Assembly (NCBI GenBank): GCA_023853785.1
Contig: JAJIRX010000157.1
Span: forward strand, 39,397 to 103,396
Reading direction: 5' to 3'
From: Psilocybe azurescens
Taxonomy: Eukaryota > Basidiomycota > Agaricomycetes > Agaricales > Agrocybaceae
DNA length: 64,000 nucleotides
Positions within the stretch are counted from its first letter, which is position 1. Each line of letters begins with the position of its first letter. Of this stretch, positions 51,071 through 61,440 are shown piece by piece. Position numbers and translations under genes: made by a program. The notes below the pieces were generated by a model that was given only the letters and a program-made list of their open reading frames with translations, did not search any database and was not told the origin of the DNA.

Positions 51071-52110
51071 TAAGATTGAAGAGGGGATCGAAAGGCAGCA
51101 GAATTCTCGTGCCCATTTAATACCGTGTACGAGATCCGACTCCCATAGGAATAGGCTTGCCAAGAACATGCTACCTCGATAGCGTGTTGACGAAAAGAGT
51201 ACTCCCGTCTAGAATACTCTCGTTTGGCAAGCTTGGAGAGTCACACGTCCAGGTATATCCGGCAAATGGGCGCGAGAACCTCCCGTGAATTCAGCCAGAA
51301 CTCTGGATGGTGCGCGTGAAATCCGTCCCATGCTCTCGGAACTCACAGTCATAGAGACCCATAGTGCCCAACACCGACAACATAGATGAGAGATGTCGAG
51401 GTGGATCATACTACACGATGGTCCTGCGGATGAAAATTCCGACAGTCCATGAACGCATTTCCAGAGGCCGGATATACAGGAGAAATAGAGGAGTTACAGA
51501 GGACGAATCAGGAGGATGTAAGTACACCCGATGTGGCGGAAGATCTGTAGGTTCGTTCTAAGCCGCGGTTGTTCGCCGGTGAATGATTGCAGAGCAAATA
51601 GATAACAATATTTTGATATTTTGAAGCTCCGCTTCACCTTCGGAGAAGGGGCTTGTTCCAGACTGACGATTTATGACAAGACCACATAGGGCAGCTACAT
51701 TGTAGCGAGTGACATGGGCCGTAGAACGCACACAATGTATACGTGTGACACGGGGCCATAGAATTCTATGGAAACCATGTACATTTTAGTGTGGTGGGAA
51801 TTACTTACAAATGTAGCAAATCGGTAGATGCTGTGTAATTCTATGCTGGTAGGGTCGGCGGCGAAGATATCCGCCACAAGCTGACCAAAGTAGTTTGCTC
51901 AGTAGAGGATACATTCAGCTATGATCTATGACTTGCTTGGGAGTGAATATAATGTCAACCGCCTGAAATTCAAACCCGTTATGCATTTCTCGGCAGGATG
52001 GTCGGGTAGGAGAACTCGGCCTCAGACAATATCAGCATATGAAGCAAACAGAAAAACAGAGATGCAATTCAAATCTATCAAAATGACAATATATGGCTCC
52101 ATCAAATCAT
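51071..52110. other. intergenic; left boundary zone of the KDZ element
   Basis: No gene recognised. CGG/CCG motifs are absent here and start to the right, so the element edge probably lies near 52.1 kb. I could not identify a terminal repeat. Confidence 0.4.
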
Positions 52111-54485
52111 TTAAAACGTCAGTTCACCACCTTCCTCATCATCTGCATCTTGTTCTTCACCGCTGTAACCATCGGCATAATCATCGGCTGGAAGCCAAGT
52201 GTCGTCGACAAAACCAAAAAACGAGGGGGGAGAACGGACGAGAAAGTGTGATTCGAGTGGGAGTAACAGTATCGACATTAGTTCCTTGATAAACCACACT
52301 CATTGAAGATTCGGCTGGAGACACAGGCCGGTCGGCTGGCAGCGATTAATTGTGAAACAAGAGATTCATCTTCGTCCGAGGAATACCAAACATCCGCAAC
52401 TTCAGCAGGTCCGATTGGCAAGGTAATGGAGCCAGTACGTATACTAATTGATTGTTGGCCGGCCACCGGTCCCGAAACATCTTCAGCGCCGCTAACAGAT
52501 GAATCGGACCACACAGCAGCTGCTTCCGAAGCACTTACATGTCTGTCAATGTGCGGATGTTCAAATGAATGAGCTGGATCATTGAGCTCGACAGAATCAG
52601 TATTGCCGGGATAAGCAATCGGTCCCTAAACGTCTTCGGGCGCTGCTATCGGATGAATCGGACCACATAGCAGCCGATGCCGAGGGACCTATAAATCTGC
52701 CAATGTGCAGATTTTCAAGTGAATTGGCCGGATTATTCGACTCAACAAAATGGGCATTGTCTGGATCGGCTTCGTCAGAAGCGAGATTATCATCAGAAGA
52801 AATCGCCCAGGCAGCTGCAAAATCAGCAGCATCCACTTGAGATGCTTCTTCAGATTCATTGGTGGACGACTCATTATCGGATGAGTCGCGCAACCAAACT
52901 GCAGCTGCCTGTGCGGCCATGGAGCGACTCGGGTGATTTGATGGCATCGTTGTGGGTGAGACGCTGGAGATGGACATTAAGACTATTATTGCTGGAGCCA
53001 GATGATGTATTCCAGACTGCGGCAGCGTCTGAGGCAGAAGCCACAAAGTCAAGATTCGGGACCGATGTCGATTGAATCCCGATTCTGCTAATATGGTCAA
53101 TCGGCACCGCCGTGGGTTCCATCATCGGGGCCGACAAAGTTTCTGCCACCGGTGCCGACAAGACTTCTGCCGTCGGTACCGACGTGGCCGTCTGAATCGG
53201 CACTGAATGTGAGCGAACTGTACGATTGACTTGAGCTATGGAGTCCGTGATTCTGCCAAGTAGTGTGGCGAATTGTGGGCAATAAACCGATAACATCAGG
53301 GATGGAAGGGATGGCCGCCAAGTCGGCTGTTTCGGCCCCGATAGCCGACGCAACTGACAACTCTGTTGGATGTGTAGGGTCGGAAGACCACTCTCTATGA
53401 ATACGACCTTCAGGCAGTGAATGTGAATATCCAGAGTGAGGAAGCTTTCGTGCCGACGGATCCGCTGCCAGGGCCATCAGGTCGGTTGGCGTAAGTTCAG
53501 CGCCCCAAGTCCACTTCTCGCGATGAAGTTGGGAGCGACTTGAGCGTAGATAATTGATCCGCAGCATTCATGGCCATACGCCGTGATCGTTGAGTGATTA
53601 AAACATCATCCAAGCTATCGGGATAAGTCTTACTCGTTGCTCGGCTGTACGGACCTGACGCCGATCGTTTCGGCCGATTCTTCGCCGATCGGAACGGGAT
53701 CTCCTGTTTGCTGTTCTTTCAGAACAACTGCTTCATGCACCAGATGAAACCCGGCTGCCCAACGCATGCTAAATTCGGGCGTCGGCATCGGCTTTGGTCT
53801 GTGATGCTTGAATAGATGATGAAATTGTCATGAGGTCTTCACGGAGTCCAATGGCAAGATTGAGGTATTTGTTGCATCGGCCACATGATATAGTCGGGAC
53901 CGACATGCCCGATGGTTTAGGCAACGAGTCGGTTACGATTTTCTGCAAGCCGCTACCTGCATGCATTCGCAAAGCGGCCGCGATGACAATTGGCTTCAAA
54001 GTGTAATCCATGGAAATTTCAGCTCCACTATTCCACCAATCATGTAGGTAATTGTCCACCAGCCGAACCGGGCTGTCCTTATCCACACCGGCATCCAATA
54101 ACCGCAAAAGATCGTTCGACAGTTTGAGTGGATATTGATCAAGGGGGACGCCAAGAATCGAAGCCGCCAATGACCGAACGATGATAGGAATGATTATGGG
54201 AAGGCCGAGCGCTGATGCTTGGCCAATAAAAATAAAATCAACTCCTATATTATAATCGGGTAAGCTTCAAATTTCTGAAATAGATCCAGTACATACAACT
54301 TCAGCACAAAGAAACTTTTGTTTCCACGCCTGTTGTTCTTTTGTCGACTCAGAAATCGCAAGCAGTGCGGCCCGAAATCTAGACTCAGCATAGTACACGA
54401 GTTGTTGTATGTCGAAATGGTTCGAATAACGAGCACCAGCCACAGAAGTGAGTGGGTTGTAGATTGAAAGTTCTTTATTGGCCAT
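52111..54485 (-). CDS. accessory ORF of KDZ element, unknown function
   Basis: Starts MANKELSIYNPLTSVAGARY (54485), spliced to GVDFIFIGQASALGLPIIIP and SILGVPLDQYPLKLSNDLL, with a paired CGRCNKYLNLAIGL motif near 53880. Downstream frames (53567-52111) are low-complexity, rich in Ser, Asp and Thr, with recurring AAxW-(S/L)-DSS units, ending DDEEGGELTF. Whether these belong to one protein is not certain; exon boundaries between 53769 and 52111 are unresolved and at least one frame change is needed. I recognise no domain. Confidence 0.4.
52468..52773. repeat. direct tandem duplication, period about 153 bp
   Basis: The segments starting at 52468 (GGTCCCGAAACATCTTCAGC) and 52621 (GGTCCCTAAACGTCTTCGGG) align over their full length, including GATGAATCGGACCACA and CAATGTGC. 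A third, more diverged unit may start near 52860. They encode the repeated AAxW-DSS segments on the minus strand. Confidence 0.6.
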
Positions 54486-54551
54486 GATGGAATGTTTTCA
54501 AGGGGCGGTGTGCAAAGATAATCTATCTGATAGTAGTGCCTAATTACATAA

Positions 54552-57500
54552 CTAAATAAACGGGGATAAATATAAGTCGTTGCTATTTTTAAAGGCATGA
54601 TCGGCTATGACCGCATATTTATACCACATAGTACTTTGCCGATAGGCGTAGGCTCTCGGGCCCGAATTGATATCCTCCATTTGAGCGGCTTGGGCCCACT
54701 CTTCTCGACGATGAATAAAATATCTAACAGTCCATTGCATTTCATACACCACTAAGACAACTTCTTCATGCCACCTATTTTTCTGGGCCCGAGCACGAAG
54801 CCAATGGACTCGATTGACTGTAAAATCAGTTGAAAGTTACTCCAGAAACATAATAAGAATAAGTTACGTACATTCAAGTTGAAATCGCTGTAATGTGTCG
54901 GGCCCAATGCGATGATCGGCATCGGCATCGGTCATGTTCCCGAACAAATACCATCGGCCAGTTCTCCAAATCCACGACAACTCCAAGGTGGAAGATCCCA
55001 TTAAGTTTGGTTTCCATATAGCTGTACTTGCCTTGAGGTCATTGCGTGTAAGTAGACAGAAAATTGAAAGGAATTCTTGATCACAGCCGAGTGCGACAAG
55101 GCGGGACCGACATGCCGAATATATGCGGGCATGCAATACTTTATCGTGATTCAGAGATTTCACTTTCTTTTGACCATTAGACCGAATGCTGGTTCGAGTC
55201 CCTCTCTTCACCACGTATCGATATAGAAACGAGATATCGGCCACAATGTCCCGAATCCTCGTTATATGATTGCATGCTTGCTGTTTTCTCAATTCCATTT
55301 CTAATCCTTCGTAGCCTGCTGAAACATTGTGATTGGATGGTAATGAAAGTATTTGGCGTTCAACACTCAGGATTGTTGGAGTTGGAGGGCTGTGATCTTC
55401 AGGAACAGAACGGTCTTGCATGGCCGGTCCACCAGGAATATCGGGATTTTCTTCAATGTCGTCGTATTCGGTCTCACTGTTGAGTGGCATACTTGGCTGC
55501 CCACATTGAATATCGTGCACCCCAGCATGCTGTTGTCGTGTTTTAAGTTCTGCAAGCATCATAGTCAACGCTTGACGCAGTTGCATAACTATTTGTTGGT
55601 CTTGGTCCCGAAGCGCCGGAGCCTAACCGACGAACTTTATCTTGAATTTCAATTCTGACATGAAAGTGATCACATTGTGAGCAAAAATAAAAGTGTGACT
55701 CCACTTACTGCTTTTCTTCAATTAGCAAAGCTAATCGAAGCCACATCTCGGCTGCTGTACCGGAATTGATATCGGGACCGGTATCGGTGCCGTGTTCCTC
55801 ACCCGTATCATCGGTCGAAGATGTCGGCAGCCGGGCGCCATAAATGTCCATTCTTTTGATGTCAGCTAATCGCATTGCCTCAACACTCTGAATTTCATCT
55901 TCCCATTCATTAAGTGTCGCCTGTGCAATATCCCCTGAAAATTCAAGGAAATAAGAGTCGGCCTGCCCCACCATAATAATTGCATCGGTATATCTGTTGC
56001 AAAGAACGTCCTGTAATTCCCGAGCATTTTTTTGTAGTTGGAATCTGTAGCGTGATCGTCGAGTACTTCTTCCCTGTGTGCAAGACTTGCTGTCCGGACC
56101 GAAGACGAGATTACATTGAGACTTGACCATAGTGATTCAAGAATTTGACCAGCAACTACTGCAGCACCGGGGACAAAAGTTGTGGCAAAACGAAAGAAAC
56201 ATACGTCTTTGTGGCCATGAACATGGAATAAAATCAATTGCCTGATCAATAATAATACCGGCAGGGAGCAAGTGGCCGATTCGGTCATAGAGATAGACAA
56301 TCCAGGTACAGACGATGTCATAGATGAGAAATAGCCCTTGTTCGGGCTCTACATGTGTGGTTTTGATGGCCTGCAGTAATGCATAATCAATGTTTTTTGT
56401 TGTTCACCTTTGAACAAGTCCGCCAAGGAATTCGGCGCGAAGCAGCCATGCCGAGCGCATGCAAAGGCTACCTTTCCTGTGCGATCACATGCTTTGGTTG
56501 ACAGTAGTGCATTTGTAATTGCTCTGAACGTATTTTCACATGGTGCTTTCTGAAACTCAGCCATCAGATAAATTGTGTCGGCCGAGTATCGGCCCGGACG
56601 TCACATACCGTCAGTCGATCTATTGCAGATTCCAAAAAGTTAGATAATCATCCTTATTGGGTGCCATTCCAGACCCATCCATCAGCCAGATATCATTGTT
56701 ATATTTTTGCCGAACATGGTCGGCTTTGAAATTGCCATCTGTCACGGGGAACATACACTTGTATACTGTACTGTATTGATAGCAGGTTAGAAACAAAATT
56801 TTATAAGATGTAAATTGTACTAACCGATTCGGATCATCCTTCCAATCAGTGGGTAAGTTTATACCAGGCTGAGGGCATGTAGGGCAATACAAAGACAATG
56901 AACCAGCTGGTGGGTTGCGAGGATCTTCTGCTTTATGGCCATACCCAGCCCACCTTAATTTCTTGAGCCACCTCCAGAGCCGAGAAATACGGCGAAACTC
57001 ATGATAAACATTGACAATTTCGGTCCGACCAATTGGTGTTGTCATTCTGCGGATAAGTTGATAAAACTGATAGGCTGTCGCCTTCAGCTCCAAATTACAA
57101 AGACGAAAATGATCCATGAGTTGAACAGAGAAGAGGGTCCGTATCTTTTAAAGCTGGCAGGGAGGAGCCGGCAGGCAACCAGGTCCATCGGGACCGAATT
57201 CTCCCTCGGCATTGACAAGTTACCATGGCCATATGATGAATACCGTTGGTGTGTAAAATCCTGACATAGGTATTATTTAAACCATCAGCCACTGGGAAGC
57301 TTGGGTGGACACTATCGGTATTAAGTTCATTCTGAATGTCAATATGATCAGCCGTGTATGCCGAAAATGTGTCGGCCCCGATGCTCACCATGTACTCGGC
57401 CCCGTGTTCAGGAGTACAATCGGCCCCGGGTTCAGCCGTGCTGTAAGCCCAGTATTCAGGCATATGATCGGCCCCGACACCAGTCAGCTCATTGGTCAAA

Positions 57501-58637
57501 TCGCCAATGACTAGGTATTCACTGAATCCTTCAACATCCGCTTCAGGATCACCACCTTCATCGTCTTCGGTCATGTCTTTGTCAATTGAGCTGTCAGGAT
57601 CATCTTCTTCATCTACGTTGCGATGGTGCAAGAAATGGAAAGAATATCCATCCTTTATTTCTTCATTGTTGACGTCCATTGGATACGCTTGAGATTGTAC
57701 ACCAAATGCCGTTTGTTTTGGGACCGTAGTTAGCCGATGCCGAACTTTTCGTCGGCCCCGACCTAGAGTCTGTCGGCCCCGAGCGAGCGTTTGTCGGCCC
57801 GAGCTAGTATCTGTCGGCCCCGTATATGTAAATCTCGGCCCCGAACTAGTGAAAGTCGGCCCGAACCGGCCGGGCCATACAATGTATCTAATTTTTCCTG
57901 TTCTAGCCGGTCTGGATATTCTTGTAAAGTTTCCAAATATTTAATCTGGAACAGTAGTGATTCACATATAGCAATCCCTGCACAATGTGGGACAAGAATG
58001 TAACAACCGACTTCCCATAACTCGGCTCTGCGGAAGTGCGTTTGTGCCCAGCATTCAATTCGATGGAAAGGTGCAACCCGATGCGAATTTCGCATACATT
58101 TGCGACAAAGTGGCTCTGCAAGTGTGCAATCTATACATCTCCATATGGCCCAGGAGCCAGCTGGACAAGATTGGCAGTGCTGCTTGTCGGCTGGCCAGGT
58201 CTCTCGAGCAAGTGATGCTTGAAGTAAGTCTTCTATTCTATCTACCCATTCTCTCATATATTCTTGCTGCGTCTGCATAGTACTGTTTGAAAAATGTTGT
58301 ACTTCATTTAATAAACGGTTACCTTGCTTTTCTTTTGACGGGTCGTATTCAAGGGCTCCGTTGACACTCCATCATCGTTTAACATATTGTGGTTAACCAT
58401 ATGTTCTCTTGGATTAGTTTGGTCACTCAACGTTGGATCTTCTGCGATAGTTGTCACAAGCGGCACTAACACTCTTCGCTGTGATTTGGGACCGCTGAAG
58501 ACATCGGAGAGGTGGGTAACCGCCTGAGAGGCTTCCACACTTCCTTGAACCAAGTGTTTTGACTTTCTTTGTCTTTTGTTAGCTGGTCCACTGGAAGAGT
58601 TCATGGTTGAAGGCGAAAGCGAGATGTATGTGGTCAT
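54552..58637 (-). CDS. KDZ transposase with CxC2-like cysteine cluster
   Basis: The N-terminus (58637-58308) is basic, rich in Ser and Thr. The next exon (from about 58290) has a CxC2-like cluster: CQSCPAGSWAIWRCIDC, LCRKC and HRIECW. Then come the KDZ core motifs: PVTDGNFKADH (first Asp, about 56738), CARHGCFAPNS, YDIVCTW (second Asp, about 56315), LFHVHGHKD and GQILESLW (Glu, about 56137). The C-terminal region (55586-54552) has HARIYSACRSRL, DLKASTAIWKPN and YEMQWTVRYFIH, typical of the family tail. It would cut and paste the element. The frame shifts at about 57185, 57150 and 56228, so as written it is broken; exon joins elsewhere look sound. Confidence 0.8.
57740..57882. repeat. short tandem array of TCGGCC(C)CGA units
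   Basis: Six copies of GTCGGCCCCGA or a one-base variant, spaced about 19-22 bp, with unrelated spacers such as CTAGAGTCT, GCGAGCGTTT and GCTAGTATCT. It lies between the CxC2 exon and the next transposase exon, probably in an intron or linker. Confidence 0.65.
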
Positions 58638-58790
58638 CACAAGGGCTGGGCACTAAATGAACATGAGGCTTCCATGAGGCATGTTGTCGCAACTCACAGT
58701 CTGTGAATGTTTCAGGTCCATTCCTAATCACATCCACATTTCTTTATCTTGCATTGTGCCATTTTTACAGGTATTTTCACTGAACAATAT
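58638..58790. promoter_or_regulatory. divergent promoter of transposase and accessory ORF2
   Basis: Only about 150 bp separate the two start codons, so both genes must share this control region. No TATA box stands out. Confidence 0.45.
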
Positions 58791-61256
58791 GACCACAACC
58801 ATAGTATTACAAAACAAGAAACGGAAAGCGAAGATGTTCAGTGTCGAAGAACTACAGCAAATTCTGCCTTTCAAAGAAACTTTTGTGAAAGCAAGGACAG
58901 TCAAAGAACGTCTATTCATCTTAACAAACCACATACTGGTCGCAATATTCAATTACTGGGCCAGTCGAGGGAAAAGGGCTAAGGATGACACCGAAAGTCG
59001 CCTTTGGACAAAGGTAAGGTGATATGTAGCCAACTTCGAAGAGCGTGTATCTGAAGATAATTCAGGAGATCATCACCTGGTGCTCAAACAATTGGCGAAT
59101 TGAACGAGGAATGGCTTGCAAATCCAACCACTTTCGCCCAAAAGATCAGATGTACTCTGGTACAATCATCAATCAAAAATTTGGGCGGAAATCGCAAATA
59201 TTATGGGTCTTGAAGAGGCTTCAGCAGAGACCTCGGGTTGGTTTGGCCACAGGACAGTCGCCATGAAGAATATCTGGGACAAGATGACTGAGAATAAATG
59301 TAAGGACATTGACGATGAAGTAGAAAGGTGTTCAATGCGGGGTATGACGAGCACACACAAGCAAGGTCGGTCATACGGCCCCGTGTCCGAGGCCGACCTA
59401 ACAATTATATCACAGTTTGGCCAAAAATATCATGTCAGGCGGATTGATCAAACAATGAATGACCAATATAAAGAGATGGGGATGACCAGTGTGGTTTGTT
59501 TGCTTCCCATTAGCAGATGGCAAGGTCGCAGTCGATGGGTACGTGATTGCAGATAACAGCCGAGTTTTCTCGGGGCCGACATAATTGTTGGATCGGCATA
59601 TTCCAGCAACTCATTGAAAAACACAGCTGATTATGCTTTAGATACGAACAAATTGCCAGCTTGATGGGTGTTCCCGCCCCTTCATTCATGAGTACATATT
59701 GGGCTGACGTCGACCGAATGAAACAAAACATATTGGATTATATGACGGGCTTGCAAAATCTCAAGCAAAACCCTCACTTAGCATTCACGGTTAACCGAGC
59801 AACAGCAAAGAAGCCAATATTTACATTGGGAAAAACTAGTAATGGTTTCCCAATCATACCTATCCCTTTGCCAGATAAAGAGTGGACAAAAAGTGACTGG
59901 GAAGAAGCTTTCAGTCTGTACGTGAATAATCATTACTGTGAGTTTAGTTCAGGCATGCCTCGAGTCCAATTTGCCTGAATTATAGATAGACCTTGCCACT
60001 GGTGGTAAAACAGAGAAAGTTCCATACACTCAAATATCCTACGCTCAGGCGACCTTTATCGAATCGAAATATTTACCTCCCAACATGATATTTACAAACC
60101 CCGGAATCTCTATAAAGACAGCATACAATGCTTTTTGGGCACTTGATCAAAAGACAGCAATTATATCAACCACAAGACACTTTTCGTTTTCGGTCTATTA
60201 AACATAAAGACGGTCCGCTCCCTCGAATATCCCGACACCGTTGCCGATGCCGATTGGGGCCGACGTCAAGCGAGAAATAAACGTCGAAATAAAACAACAA
60301 GTCGATGCCAAATTGAGTCGGATCAAGTGGAAAATACTTTAGCACTGACAAATATGCACATCACGCCAAACATTGAAGAATATCAACCAACTTTGACATT
60401 GATATCGGGCACGAGACATGATGTCAGGCAGATTGTAAGTGTATCGGTCCCGATTATTGCTGATACCGAACCACTATCTTACAATCTTATAATAATTAGG
60501 ATGCAATTCATGAAGATATGGAAAGCATCCAGCAAGACATCCCAAATTTAATCTTCAGAGAGGATGTCTATGCCACTCAGCAAGAAGTAATGTCAATTTT
60601 TCCATCTGGAGTTGAACACCAATTCCCAGTGAATGGTCCCACAGATGGTATACCTATGTACCTATTGGATTCAAGTTTATCCACACGAGGAGCAACCAAC
60701 GTCATTAACAACAGTAATATTGATCCAAGGCTACTTGGTACAACTATGCCCACTCCAAGGGCAACACCGACACCAGTCTCTACACCGGTGCCGAAGATCC
60801 CAACAGCGGTCCCAATCCCAATCCTTACACCCGGTCCCGGCGCAGATCCCTACATCGGTGCCGAAGCAGATCCTACACCGGTCCCGGCGAATCCCTACAC
60901 GGTCCCGACGCAGATCCCTACACCGGTTCCGGCGCAGATCCCTACACGGTCCCGCGCGATCCCCGACGCAGATCCCTACATCGGTCCCGACGCAGATCAC
61001 TACATCGGTCGCGGATGCAGAGCCCTACACGGTCCGGACGCAGATCCACACATCGGCCCCTGACGCTTAGATCACTAGATCGGTGCGGATGCAGAGCCCT
61101 ACACCGGTCCCGACGCGCATGCCGACACCGATCTCTACTCAGGCGGCCCCGAAATCGGTCCCGATAGAAGTTGAAACAGAACCACAAAGTTACCATATTG
61201 TTCCTATTACATCACATAAAAGAAAGGAAAACAAAAGAAAGCGGCCGGCGATGTAG
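58791..61256 (+). CDS. KDZ-element accessory ORF2, unknown function
   Basis: Starts MTTTIVLQNKKRKAKMFSVE. Blocks in order: EELQQILPFKETFVKARTVKERL, IFNYWASRGKRAKDD, WFGHRTVAMKNIWDKM, SEADLTIISQFGQKYHVRRIDQ, WADVDRMKQNILDYM, PIIPIPLPDKEWTKSDWEEAF and ESKYLPPNMIF. A Pro/Thr-rich repeat region (60.8-61.1 kb) follows, and the end is a basic patch KRKENKRKRPAM, likely a nuclear signal. Similar proteins (short N-terminal helix region, FH..AV..W segment, late DW block) often lie beside KDZ transposases in mushrooms. Several small introns and at least one frame change are needed; the exon chain is approximate. Confidence 0.5.
60820..61130. repeat. minisatellite, about 24-bp unit, inside ORF2
   Basis: Variants of GACGCAGATCCCTACACCGG followed by TCCC repeat about ten times, giving eight-residue PTPVPAQI-like repeats in frame. 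Each unit carries a CGGTCCCG palindrome half, so the array also multiplies the CGG/CCG motif. Confidence 0.75.
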
Positions 61257-61440
61257 GATCAACATCAGCCACATTAACGGCTGGGATACCAGTTAGACGC
61301 AGTACAAGGCACAGATAAACTGCACTTCCTTATATTATCATGAACAAAATAGAATCAAATTTATTGAACATAAGAGCAGTGAAAGGCATTACAAAAAAAT
61401 ATACATCTGACCCAACAATGATATGTACTGAGATCTGGAA

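Noticed and set aside
60820..61130. CRISPR-like array
   Set aside because: Units are contiguous variants without unique spacers, inside an ORF of a fungal transposon.
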